This document shows positions 8,082 through 16,462 of a stretch of 44,554 nt of DNA, piece after piece (positions within the stretch are counted from its first letter, which is position 1; every line of letters starts with the position of its first letter). Origin of the DNA: UBA2336 sp046294915 (GTDB taxonomy: Bacteria > Bacteroidota > Bacteroidia > Cytophagales > Cyclobacteriaceae); assembly GCA_046294915.1 (NCBI GenBank), contig JBKBOE010000018.1, forward strand, positions 1 through 44,554, read 5' to 3'. The position numbers were made by a program, and so were the translations under genes. The notes beneath the pieces were generated by a model that was given only the letters and a program-made list of their open reading frames with translations, was not told the DNA's origin and made no database searches.

Positions 8082-9041
8082 ATGGAGCAATACAGTAATC
8101 GGATAACACGGCTGTTCAATATCCGGGTGCCAATTATACAGGCGGGTATGGTTTGGACCAGCGGGTGGAGACTGGCCTCGGCAGTCAGCAATGCGGGCGG
8201 CCTGGGTTTGCTGGGTGCCGGGTCAATGTACCCCGAAGTGCTTCGCGAGCATATACAGAAGTGCAAGCTTGCAACAGCAAAACCTTTTGGTGTAAATGTG
8301 CCCCTGCTCTACCCGGATATTGAGAAGTTGATTGCCATCATTATCGAAGAAGGCGTTCGCATTGTTTTTACCTCCGCAGGTAATCCTTCAATGTGGACTT
8401 CATACTTAAAAGACAAAGGCATTACGGTTGTGCATGTGGTGTCGAGCGTAAAATTTGCCCGAAAGGCCGAGCAGGCTGGTGTGGATGCCATAGTAGCGGA
8501 GGGCTTTGAGGCTGGCGGTCATAACGGAAGAGAAGAAACCACAACTTTTGTGTTGATTCCGCTGGTGCGCGATGCGGTTTCCATACCTCTGCTGGCCGCG
8601 GGCGGTATTGCCAACGGGCGGGGCATCCTTGCTGCCGAAGCCCTGGGGGCCGATGGGGTGCAGGTAGGCAGCCGGTTTGCGGCAAGTTCAGAAGCTTCGC
8701 TGCATGCAAATTTCAAACGAAAAATTGTTGAAGCTGGTGAAGGAGATACTATCCTTACGCTGAAACAATTAACGCCTGTTCGTTTAATCAAAAATAAATT
8801 TTATCAGCAGGTAGCCGAAGCCGAACAACGGGGGGCATCCGTTGAGGAGTTGAAGAACCTTTTAGGCAGAGCACGAGCAAAAAAAGGCATGTTTGAAGGC
8901 GACCTGGATGAAGGTGAACTGGAAATCGGCCAGGTAACCGCTGCCATTAATGACATCAAACCGGCAGCAGAAATTCTGAACACCATGTGGGATGAATACC
9001 TGACCTTGAAAAAGACTTTATGTAACTCCTCCGGCCGATGA
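8082..9041 (+). CDS. Nitronate monooxygenase / FabK-like FMN enzyme
   Basis: A 319-residue TIM-barrel flavoprotein of the 2-nitropropane dioxygenase family. I chose the ATG at 8082 (MEQYSNRITRLF) because the family begins close to the R/T-LF-x-I motif; the 29 codons upstream, from 7995, look non-coding. Signatures: VPIIQAGMVW, SNAGGLGLLGAG (FMN phosphate loop), FGVNVPL, EGFEAGGHNG with the candidate catalytic His at residue 147, LLAAGGIANG and ALGADGVQVGSRF. Members oxidize alkyl nitronates; related FabK enzymes reduce enoyl-ACP with the same fold, and sequence motifs alone do not fully separate them. The stop overlaps the next gene's start by four bases, implying translational coupling. Confidence 0.88.
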   Translation: MEQYSNRITRLFNIRVPIIQAGMVWTSGWRLASAVSNAGGLGLLGAGSMYPEVLREHIQKCKLATAKPFGVNVPLLYPDIEKLIAIIIEEGVRIVFTSAGNPSMWTSYLKDKGITVVHVVSSVKFARKAEQAGVDAIVAEGFEAGGHNGREETTTFVLIPLVRDAVSIPLLAAGGIANGRGILAAEALGADGVQVGSRFAASSEASLHANFKRKIVEAGEGDTILTLKQLTPVRLIKNKFYQQVAEAEQRGASVEELKNLLGRARAKKGMFEGDLDEGELEIGQVTAAINDIKPAAEILNTMWDEYLTLKKTLCNSSGR

Positions 9042-9433
9042 ATTTTAAACAGATTAAAGAAACATGCCTCTATGTTACCAACCTGGAGCAGGCTAAATAT
9101 TTTTACGAATCAATGCTTGAGCTTCCGCTGCTTGCGTACCAGCCCGGAAAACATGCTTTCTTCAAAACGGGCAATTCGGTGTTGCTGCTGTTTAATCCGG
9201 CCGACTCAAAAACAAAAACAAGTCCCCCTCCGCATTATGGAGGAGGCAAACAGCACGTAGCATTTGAGGTTAGCGAAGAAGATTATGAACAGAGCAAGGC
9301 ATGGATTACATCAAAAGGCATAGCCATTACCGATAGCGTAGTATGGAGCAGTGGTAAAGAATCTTTTTATTTCGAGGATTCCGAAGGCAATGTATTGGAA
9401 ATTGTACCTGACAAAGGCATTTGGCCTGATTAG
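9038..9433 (+). CDS. VOC family protein (glyoxalase/bleomycin-resistance fold)
   Basis: A 131-residue single-module vicinal-oxygen-chelate protein. It opens with the usual ETCLYVTNLEQAKYFYESML, continues with QHVAFEVSEEDYEQSKAWI, and ends with ESFYFEDSEGNVLEIVPD, where the last Glu is the usual metal-ligand position. Such proteins bind metals and act as lyases, dioxygenases or drug-binding proteins; no substrate can be assigned. It starts at ATG 9038 inside the nitronate monooxygenase stop (ATGA overlap), so the two are probably one transcript and perhaps one detoxification step. Its stop overlaps the stop of the opposite-strand gene at 9430 by four bases. Confidence 0.88.
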   Translation: MNFKQIKETCLYVTNLEQAKYFYESMLELPLLAYQPGKHAFFKTGNSVLLLFNPADSKTKTSPPPHYGGGKQHVAFEVSEEDYEQSKAWITSKGIAITDSVVWSSGKESFYFEDSEGNVLEIVPDKGIWPD

Positions 9434-9702
9434 GCCTTTTCGAAAGCCAGTTTTACCTGAATGTCATCAGCAGGCTGTCTTATCAGACTTTCGGCCGGGG
9501 CAACTGAGCGTTTATACACTGCATAAAACCATTGTTCATAGTCTTTGTACTGAATGCAATTGTCGATGGTTTTATTTTGGATGCGAATTTTAATGCGTTC
9601 CGGAAAATCGGGCGAACTGTTTAGCAGAATTTGCTGACTGGGAGGGAGGTCCTCCAGCCGAACAAACTCAATTCCACGATACAACTGAGGGCCAACTTTC
9701 AT
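9430..9702 (-). CDS. Small conserved-looking protein of unknown function
   Basis: A 90-residue soluble protein (MKVGPQLYRG to LAFEKA) with no signal peptide, no membrane segment and no motif I recognize. It is supported as a gene by a full-length frame in a region with no competing frame, by an exact TAnnTTTG promoter motif 20 bases upstream of its start (9723-9730), and by tight convergent packing with the VOC gene (4-base stop overlap). Notable segments are VRLEDLPPSQQILLNS and YEQWFYAVYKRS. It is the only minus-strand gene between 8082 and 24365. I assign no function. Confidence 0.65.
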   Translation of the reverse strand: MKVGPQLYRGIEFVRLEDLPPSQQILLNSSPDFPERIKIRIQNKTIDNCIQYKDYEQWFYAVYKRSVAPAESLIRQPADDIQVKLAFEKA

Positions 9703-9722
9703 AGACTTTAATTACAGGATTT

Positions 9723-9730
9723 CAAAGATA
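9723..9730 (-). promoter_or_regulatory. Bacteroidota -7 element TATCTTTG for the 90-residue protein
   Basis: The minus strand reads TATCTTTG, an exact match to TAnnTTTG, ending 20 bases before the start codon at 9702. No good -33 element (TTTG) was found at the usual distance. Confidence 0.45.
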
Positions 9731-9814
9731 GTAACCGGATAACATAGACAGAACAGAGGGTCAATGGTTTAATTTTCGTACCCTGTTAACTTTCCGTTAA
9801 ATTCATTAATCAGA

Positions 9815-11920
9815 ATGGAGACTGGCAGCAGGAAGTTTTTTGAAACACCCATTGAATACCTGAAGGGTGTTGGTCCGCAACGTGCCGCCCTGCTCAACAA
9901 AGAACTCTCCATCTTCACGTTTGCCGATTTACTGCAGCACTATCCGTTTCGCTATGAAGACCGGACACGCTTTTATAAGGTTGCTGAACTCACTGAAGAA
10001 ATGCCTGCCGTACAGGTACTTGTTACAATCACTACTATGGAACTTGTTGGCGGAGGAAGTAAACGAAGGCTGGTGGCCTCTGCTGAAGATGACACCGGGA
10101 AAATGGAATTGGTTTGGTTTCAAGGGATACGCTGGGTTCAGGAGAAAATTAAGCCGGGTGTGCGCTATGTGGTTTTTGGATCGCCCGTACGGTATGGAAA
10201 AAAAATCAGCATGGCTCATCCCGAGGTTGAACCGCAAACCGAGGCGAATACAAAAGGAGGGTATCTTCAACCGGTTTATCCGCTTACCGAAAAACTCCGT
10301 GCCCGCCACCTCGACAGCAGGGCCATTTCGAAGCTGCAGCGTGAGTTGCTGATCCTTGCTAAAAATAAAATCCGCGAAACCCTGCCCGACCACCTGTTGC
10401 AACAGCACAAACTGATTGATAAACAAACCGCACTACTCAATATTCATTTTCCGCAAAATCATGAATTGCTCGCCAGGGCCAGTCAACGGCTTAAATTTGA
10501 AGAGCTGTTTTATATCCAGTTGCGGCTGTTGATGCTAAAATTGGTAAGGCAGGAGAAATCCTCAGGTTTTATTTTCAATGATGCGGCCTTGCTCACAAAA
10601 TTTTACAATGAATTTCTTCCGTTTGAATTGACCTCAGCTCAAAAAAAGGTTATCCGCGAGATCTATGCCGACATGAAATCCGGCAAGCAGATGAACCGGT
10701 TGCTGCAAGGCGATGTGGGAAGCGGCAAGACCATTGTAGCCTTTATTTGCATGCTGATTGCCATTGGCGGAGACGCACAATGTGCATTGATGGCACCAAC
10801 AGAAATTTTAGCACAACAGCATTTCAATAACCTGCAGCGATTGGCCAACCCCATGGGTATTACCATTGCGCTGCTTACGGGCTCTACAAAAAAGACCGAT
10901 CGAAAGGCTATTCATGAGGGGTTGAAGAGTAACTCATTGAAAATTCTGATCGGCACCCATGCTCTTATCGAAGAGGAAGTAAAATTCAACAAGCTGGGCC
11001 TTGCTGTGGTTGACGAGCAACACCGTTTTGGCGTTGCGCAGCGATCAAAACTGTGGGCGAAAAATTCAGCGACCCTGCCACATGTGCTGGTGATGACAGC
11101 CACCCCCATACCACGAACATTAGCCATGACCTTATATGGCGACCTGGATGTTTCAGTTATTGATGAACTGCCTGCAGGCAGAAAACCCATTAAAACCATT
11201 CATCGGTTTGACTCACACCGGTTGCAGGTAAACGGATTTTTAAAAGAGAAAATGGAGCAGGGGCGGCAGGTTTACATTGTCTACCCCCTGATAGATGAAT
11301 CCGAAAAACTTGATCTGAAACACCTGATGGACGGTTATGAAAGTGTTTGTCGCGCTTTTCCGGAAGTGGCTGTAAGCATTGTTCATGGTAAGATGAAGCC
11401 GGAAGCCAAAGAGTATGAAATGAGGCGCTTTGTAAAAGGCGAAACAAAAATCATGGTAGCTACAACGGTAATTGAAGTTGGCGTGGATGTGCCTAATGCT
11501 TCGGTAATGGTTATTGAAAATGCCGAACGGTTTGGACTCTCACAACTGCACCAGTTGCGGGGGCGTGTAGGAAGGGGTGCTGATCAATCCTATTGCGTGC
11601 TGATGACCAGTTTTAAACTCTCGGCAGAATCCAAAAAACGAATTGAAACAATGGTGCGCACCAACAACGGATTTGAAATAGCCGAAGTTGACTTGCAGCT
11701 GCGTGGACCGGGAGATTTAATGGGTACCCAACAGAGCGGCTTACTTGATTTACTGATTGCTGATTTGGGTAAAGACAGCATCCTTTTGGAAAAGGCTCGC
11801 GAAACAGCCCGGGCCATTTTAAATGATGATCCGGCTTTGGTAAAACCCGAAAACCGGCTCATACGTGTGCAGGTGGATTTGTTTCAGAATTCCTCAACCA
11901 ATTGGAGCCGGATCAGCTAA
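9815..11920 (+). CDS. recG: ATP-dependent DNA helicase RecG
   Basis: A 701-residue protein, the full RecG length. The N-terminal wedge/OB domain (about 1-200) opens with PIEYLKGVGPQRAALL, typical of RecG. The helicase core has motif I GDVGSGKT at residues 299-306, a DEQH box in VVDEQHRFGVAQR near 398, motif III MTATPIPRTLAMT near 427, and motif VI QLHQLRGRVGRG near 577. The C-terminal part has EVDLQLRGPGDLMGTQQSG, a RecG hallmark. RecG remodels stalled forks, reverses forks and migrates branched DNA. The start ATG at 9815 gives METGSRKF. A near-match to the -7 motif (TAACTTTC at 9787-9794) lies 20 bases upstream. Confidence 0.97.
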   Translation: METGSRKFFETPIEYLKGVGPQRAALLNKELSIFTFADLLQHYPFRYEDRTRFYKVAELTEEMPAVQVLVTITTMELVGGGSKRRLVASAEDDTGKMELVWFQGIRWVQEKIKPGVRYVVFGSPVRYGKKISMAHPEVEPQTEANTKGGYLQPVYPLTEKLRARHLDSRAISKLQRELLILAKNKIRETLPDHLLQQHKLIDKQTALLNIHFPQNHELLARASQRLKFEELFYIQLRLLMLKLVRQEKSSGFIFNDAALLTKFYNEFLPFELTSAQKKVIREIYADMKSGKQMNRLLQGDVGSGKTIVAFICMLIAIGGDAQCALMAPTEILAQQHFNNLQRLANPMGITIALLTGSTKKTDRKAIHEGLKSNSLKILIGTHALIEEEVKFNKLGLAVVDEQHRFGVAQRSKLWAKNSATLPHVLVMTATPIPRTLAMTLYGDLDVSVIDELPAGRKPIKTIHRFDSHRLQVNGFLKEKMEQGRQVYIVYPLIDESEKLDLKHLMDGYESVCRAFPEVAVSIVHGKMKPEAKEYEMRRFVKGETKIMVATTVIEVGVDVPNASVMVIENAERFGLSQLHQLRGRVGRGADQSYCVLMTSFKLSAESKKRIETMVRTNNGFEIAEVDLQLRGPGDLMGTQQSGLLDLLIADLGKDSILLEKARETARAILNDDPALVKPENRLIRVQVDLFQNSSTNWSRIS

Positions 11921-11933
11921 AGCCGGGATTTTT

Positions 11934-11941
11934 TAACTTTG
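11934..11941 (+). promoter_or_regulatory. Bacteroidota -7 element TAACTTTG before the propeller sensor gene
   Basis: TAACTTTG matches TAnnTTTG exactly and ends 10 bases before the ATG at 11952. The implied leader is very short. A -33 TTG is not found at ordinary spacing, so this is a candidate only. Confidence 0.4.
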
Positions 11942-11951
11942 ATATTCCGGT

Positions 11952-14603
11952 ATGACAACGAAGTGGCGGCTTTCTTTTCTTGGAGTTCTTCTGTCGGTAA
12001 TTTCGCTGGCGCAAAACGGATATTATTTTCTCTCCCATTTTTCGCCCGATCAGGATCGGTTCAATACGGTTTGTTATGACATGGTTCAGGACAAACGCGG
12101 CCTGTTTTACTTTGCCACACAGCGCGGTGTACTTCGTTTTGATGGCCGCAACTGGGATCAGATCCGAACAAGCGGGGCCGCCTATTCCTTAAAACTCTTT
12201 GGCGATGATCTGCTGTATGTAGCCGGATCAAAAGGACTGGGTAAAATTGACCTGAGCGAAAGAGGACTGCAGGTATATACGCCCATTTACGAGAAACCTG
12301 ATGCCTCATTTTCCTTTCAAATTTCTGTTGCTGACAATAAGATTTTTTTTCTGAACGACCGAAATGTATTCGTGTATGAAGCCGATAGTGTTAAGGTGGT
12401 AACTTCAGCGCAAGTGGAAAGCTGGATTGCTCTTCACGAAATATTTGGTAAGATTTTTATTACATCCGATAGGGAAGTAACCGGTTCTATTGTCAATGGA
12501 CGTTATGAAAGAAGCAACCTGTTTCCGGGCGACAGCGCAGCCCTCATCTTTGCCACCCGTTATGCCGACACCTACTTGTTGGGCACTTCTGATAACCGTG
12601 TTTATGTATGCGGCAAAAACCTGAAGCCCCGTGAAGTCATTTTGTCTGATGCCGCCTATGCCAATGCCAGTGTAATTGTCAATGCAACTTGGCTTACGGC
12701 CGACCTGGTGGCGCTGGGAACATTACGGGGCGGTGTTCTTTTTGTAAATCCGAAAACAGGCCTTACAGAACAAATTATAAATTATTCAACCGGTTTACCC
12801 GACAATGAAGTATATTCCCTGGCCTGCGACAAAAATCAAAATGTCTGGATTTCTCATGCTTATGGTTTTACCCGGGTCGCTCCTTTTCTGCCTTTCCGGT
12901 CGTTTCGGTATTACCAGGGTTTACAGGGTAATCTGTTGTGTGCTAAAAGTTATAAAGGCAAAGTGTATGTGGGTACTTCCATCGGATTGTTTAGCTTGGA
13001 GCGTGAAGATTTTTACGATGAACTGGTGTATTATGTAAATGTACCGGTTAAACCAACAACTGATAAGAGCAGGAAACAAGAAATCACTATCCCGGTTGAG
13101 AAACAACAAGAAAAAGAAAAAGGAGGCGTGTTTGGATTTCTGCGAAAGAAAAAGAAAACACAAGTAACAGAAACGGAGACAACCAAACAAAAGACAACAT
13201 CTTCAGCACAGAAGATCATCTATAAAAAAGAAAAACGGATTAAACGCATTTTACGGTCATCGCACTATGCGTATAAACGAATTGATGGCATTGATTCTAA
13301 AGTTACCGATATCCGTATCTGGAAGGGCCGCCTGATTGCCTCCGGACTGAGCGGAGCTTTTGAAGTGGACGGTACAGCGGTTCGTCCCATCATTGAAGAT
13401 CCCGTGCGGTTTCTGTTTGCTTCCGATAATCTTCCGGAATTAATTGTCTCCACCTATGACGATAAACTTCATCGCATCGGGCTGACGAAGAACACCTGGG
13501 CTGAGAGCGATATCATCGGTAATATTGATAATCCTGTTGGCTATGTTTTTGAAGAGCCGGGGGCCGCTATTTGGCTGTGCGGCCTCGATAAGATCTATCG
13601 CCTGCCGCACCATGGTGGAGGCCAGCCTGAAACGATTGATATTGAAAGCTCGGATTACGGCAGGATGTGGGGAATTGCCCACCACGGCCAGGTAATTTTT
13701 GCTGCTTCATCCGGGTTCTATCGGTATCATCATCAGAACCGGCAACTGGTTAAGGATGATTCGTTAGCACGACCGTTAGCATGCTTTGTAGCCAATAACA
13801 AAATGTGGTTTCGCGATGAGCACAATTGGCATGCTTTGGGAGATGTTAAGGAGTCTCAAAGCATACGACTGCTCAACCTGTTTAACGAAATAAGGTATGT
13901 CGGGATGGATGAACCCACTGAAAATCTTTGGGTGATAACCGGTAATAATGAACTGGTGTATTTTAATACCGGCAGGATACTGCCCTACGAAACAACTTAT
14001 CCGTTGTTGGTAAAATGGATTGAACAGAACAATTCCATGCTTACGCGTGCCAGTTTCCTTAAGCTTGATCAGGATAATAACTCGGTTAGGGTTGAAGTAG
14101 TAAAACCCGATTACATTGGTGGAAATGCAGTGGAGTACCGGTATCTGCTAAGCGGCCTTCATGAGTCCTGGTCAGGATGGTCCGTCTCCAACAACCTCAT
14201 TGACTTTCCATACCTCCCTCCGGGCGATTATTCCCTGGCGGTTCAATCAAAGGATATTTTTGGTCGGATTACCGATATGGAGCCGGTGCGCATACGGGTG
14301 TTGCCACCGTATTGGAAACGACCATGGTTTTATGCCCTGGAGTTTGCTGTGTTTACGCTGCTGGTGTTTGCCTCCTTCCGGCTGAGCAACCGATACCGTT
14401 TTGTAAGCCGTGTGCTCTCGCTTCTTTCTATTATTATTTTGATAGAATTTATTCAAACCGTAGCCGGATCAACTTTTGCCACCGATGGCGGACCGGTTGT
14501 TGAATTCGCTATTCAGGTGGGCATTGCCTTTGTGATCCTTCCGGTTGAAGGCTTTCTGCGAAGGTTTATGCTGCGCTCCATTGAGAAAAGATTAATGGAT
14601 TAA
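11952..14603 (+). CDS. Beta-propeller / Y_Y_Y sensor-like membrane protein lacking a kinase
   Basis: An 883-residue protein with a signal peptide (about 1-20). The bulk resembles the periplasmic two-component-regulator propeller found in hybrid sensors: DMVQDKRGLFYFATQRGVLRF, TGLPDNEVYSLACDKNQNVWISHAYGFTR and KAYGKVYVGTSIGLF-like blades. A lysine-rich, low-complexity insert covers about residues 368-430. A Y_Y_Y-type Ig domain follows near 725-785 (VEYRYLLSGLHESWSGW, LPPGDYSLAVQSKDIFG). After this, where a canonical hybrid sensor has one membrane helix and then a histidine kinase, there are three hydrophobic helices (about 790-812, 820-840, 850-870) and the protein stops. No HisKA, ATPase, GGDEF or DNA-binding domain is present. 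The ligand and signalling output are unknown. Confidence 0.82.
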   Translation: MTTKWRLSFLGVLLSVISLAQNGYYFLSHFSPDQDRFNTVCYDMVQDKRGLFYFATQRGVLRFDGRNWDQIRTSGAAYSLKLFGDDLLYVAGSKGLGKIDLSERGLQVYTPIYEKPDASFSFQISVADNKIFFLNDRNVFVYEADSVKVVTSAQVESWIALHEIFGKIFITSDREVTGSIVNGRYERSNLFPGDSAALIFATRYADTYLLGTSDNRVYVCGKNLKPREVILSDAAYANASVIVNATWLTADLVALGTLRGGVLFVNPKTGLTEQIINYSTGLPDNEVYSLACDKNQNVWISHAYGFTRVAPFLPFRSFRYYQGLQGNLLCAKSYKGKVYVGTSIGLFSLEREDFYDELVYYVNVPVKPTTDKSRKQEITIPVEKQQEKEKGGVFGFLRKKKKTQVTETETTKQKTTSSAQKIIYKKEKRIKRILRSSHYAYKRIDGIDSKVTDIRIWKGRLIASGLSGAFEVDGTAVRPIIEDPVRFLFASDNLPELIVSTYDDKLHRIGLTKNTWAESDIIGNIDNPVGYVFEEPGAAIWLCGLDKIYRLPHHGGGQPETIDIESSDYGRMWGIAHHGQVIFAASSGFYRYHHQNRQLVKDDSLARPLACFVANNKMWFRDEHNWHALGDVKESQSIRLLNLFNEIRYVGMDEPTENLWVITGNNELVYFNTGRILPYETTYPLLVKWIEQNNSMLTRASFLKLDQDNNSVRVEVVKPDYIGGNAVEYRYLLSGLHESWSGWSVSNNLIDFPYLPPGDYSLAVQSKDIFGRITDMEPVRIRVLPPYWKRPWFYALEFAVFTLLVFASFRLSNRYRFVSRVLSLLSIIILIEFIQTVAGSTFATDGGPVVEFAIQVGIAFVILPVEGFLRRFMLRSIEKRLMD

Positions 14604-14645
14604 TTAACCTGTAAAAGCAGGACTGGATTTTCCTTATTTTCAGGC

Positions 14646-15161
14646 ATGAAAACCTCACCCGACCCGGCAACGTTGCCCGCTTTTTATCAGGGGTACGTAG
14701 CACACGTAAGTAACCTGAACCTGGTGGACGCTCTTCGCTCCTCCATCCTCACAACGGACACACTTATCCGCACCATTCCGGAAGCAAAAGGCGAGTACCG
14801 GTACGCCCCCGGCAAGTGGAGCATTAAAGAATTGCTTTGCCACGTGCTCGATGCTGAACGGATTTTTGCTTACCGCGCGCTGCGCTTTGCGCGCAACGAC
14901 CAAACCCCGTTGCCCGGGTTTGACGAACAACAATATGCCCCGCATGCAAATGCACACAACCGTACACTCCTCCAGCTTGCCGATGAATTCAGCAGGCTTC
15001 GTAATACCACGATTGATTTGTTCAACAGCTTCACCCCCGACATGCTGCGGTGTTCCGGTAAGGCCAACAACAACCTGATTTCGGTTATCAACCTGGGCTA
15101 TGTTATTGCCGGGCATGAAGTACACCACCGGAATATCCTTTTGGAACGTTACCTGAAATGA
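14646..15161 (+). CDS. DinB-like superfamily protein
   Basis: A 171-residue four-helix-bundle protein of the DinB/YfiT type. It has the family's APGKWSIKELLCHVLDAERIF motif with the first metal-ligand His, and a C-terminal YVIAGHEVHHRNILLERYL containing the paired histidines. Members bind divalent metals and include thiol-dependent transferases, but most are uncharacterized. The stop overlaps the ATG of the PBP4 gene (ATGA at 15158-15161), so translation of the two is probably coupled. A second, unrelated-looking DinB protein lies at 35722-36192. Confidence 0.85.
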   Translation: MKTSPDPATLPAFYQGYVAHVSNLNLVDALRSSILTTDTLIRTIPEAKGEYRYAPGKWSIKELLCHVLDAERIFAYRALRFARNDQTPLPGFDEQQYAPHANAHNRTLLQLADEFSRLRNTTIDLFNSFTPDMLRCSGKANNNLISVINLGYVIAGHEVHHRNILLERYLK

Positions 15162-16453
15162 AAGGACGGTTCATCTTTTTTGTTGCGCTTATCCTGATTT
15201 GGAGTTGCTCACCGGTTTCAAAAAATCAACTCACCAAAACCTTTCAGGCTGCTGAACAAAAGTTTCAGCAACACATGGGGTTTGTGCTGTACGATCCGGC
15301 AGAAAGGAAAATAATGTTTACCTATAACGGTGAACGGTACTTTACGCCCGCATCTAACACCAAAATTTTTACCTTCTATACCTCGTTGAAACTGCTGGGT
15401 GATTCGGTACCGGGTTTGCGATACATCGCGCGTGGCGATTCCCTGATTATATCGGGTACGGGCGATCCTTCCTTTCTGTATCCCTATACGTTCTCTAATT
15501 CGGTAACCTACAATTTTCTTAAAAGCACAGACCGGGATATTTATCTTTCGGAGCCCGTCTTTAACACAATGCCCCTGGGTCCGGGATGGGCATGGAGTGA
15601 TTACCTGTATAGCTATTCCGTAGAGCGATCGGCTTTTCCGGTGTATGGTAATTTCTTCACCGTAACGCGTCAACCTAATAAAAAGCTTACCGTATCGCCT
15701 GCGTATTTTAAAAAATACTTCTGGCTGGCCGACAGCACGCAGCGTTCAGAAATTTTGCGGGAGATCGGATCGAACCGGATAGACTATTATCCGGGCCGAA
15801 CCCAACGCATAAACGAGAAGTGGGAAATACCTTTTAAAACCAATACCGTATTGGTAGCCGACTTGTTAAGCGATACACTGAAGCGACAAGTGCGTGTTCT
15901 TACCCGGCATTTCGCGGGCGAAAAGAAAACGTTGTTTTCTGTACCTGCAGACAGTTTGCTGAAAACCATGATGCAGGAAAGTGACAATTTCATTGCTGAA
16001 CAACTCTTGCTGATGTGCTCGATGGTGCTGAGCGACACCCTTCAACCGGAGATCGCCATACGCTACATGAAACAATCCCACCTGTATGATCTTCCTGACA
16101 AACCGGTGTGGGTGGATGGCTCGGGCTTATCGCGGTATAACCTGTTTACCCCAAGAAGCATCGTAAAACTGTGGGAAAAGATTTATGCTGAAGTTGAGCG
16201 TGAACGGCTCTTCAGCCTGTTGGCTGTGGGCGGCAAAGCGGGCACGCTCAGAAGCGGGTACAAGGCTGAAGTACCGTACATTTATGGCAAAACCGGAACG
16301 CTAAGCAACAACCATTCGCTGAGCGGATACCTTATCACCAAAAAGGGCCGAACCCTTATTTTCAGTTTTATGAACAATAACTTTACGGTGCCCGTAAGCG
16401 CTGTGCGAAAAGAAATGGAAAGCATTTTAGTGCGAATTCGCGACAACTACTAA
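15158..16453 (+). CDS. dacB: PBP4-type D-alanyl-D-alanine carboxypeptidase/endopeptidase, lipoprotein
   Basis: A 431-residue serine peptidase of family S13. The N-terminus is a lipoprotein signal ending IWSC (C17). Catalytic motifs are complete: SxxK as S66-N-T-K69 (TPASNTK), SDN at residues 275-277 (MQESDNFIAEQLL) and KTG at 378-380 (YGKTGTLSN). The roughly 205-residue distance between SxxK and SDN is the hallmark of PBP4/DacB. Members trim the terminal D-Ala or cut cross-links in peptidoglycan. Nine bases separate it from the GH3 hexosaminidase gene, which supports a joint role in cell-wall turnover in the periplasm. Confidence 0.92.
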   Translation: MKGRFIFFVALILIWSCSPVSKNQLTKTFQAAEQKFQQHMGFVLYDPAERKIMFTYNGERYFTPASNTKIFTFYTSLKLLGDSVPGLRYIARGDSLIISGTGDPSFLYPYTFSNSVTYNFLKSTDRDIYLSEPVFNTMPLGPGWAWSDYLYSYSVERSAFPVYGNFFTVTRQPNKKLTVSPAYFKKYFWLADSTQRSEILREIGSNRIDYYPGRTQRINEKWEIPFKTNTVLVADLLSDTLKRQVRVLTRHFAGEKKTLFSVPADSLLKTMMQESDNFIAEQLLLMCSMVLSDTLQPEIAIRYMKQSHLYDLPDKPVWVDGSGLSRYNLFTPRSIVKLWEKIYAEVERERLFSLLAVGGKAGTLRSGYKAEVPYIYGKTGTLSNNHSLSGYLITKKGRTLIFSFMNNNFTVPVSAVRKEMESILVRIRDNY

Positions 16454-16462
16454 AATCTAAAA

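Noticed and set aside
14610..14640. Possible terminator after the propeller sensor gene (cctg/cagg)
   Set aside because: A 4-bp stem is too short, and the T-rich stretch after it is interrupted.
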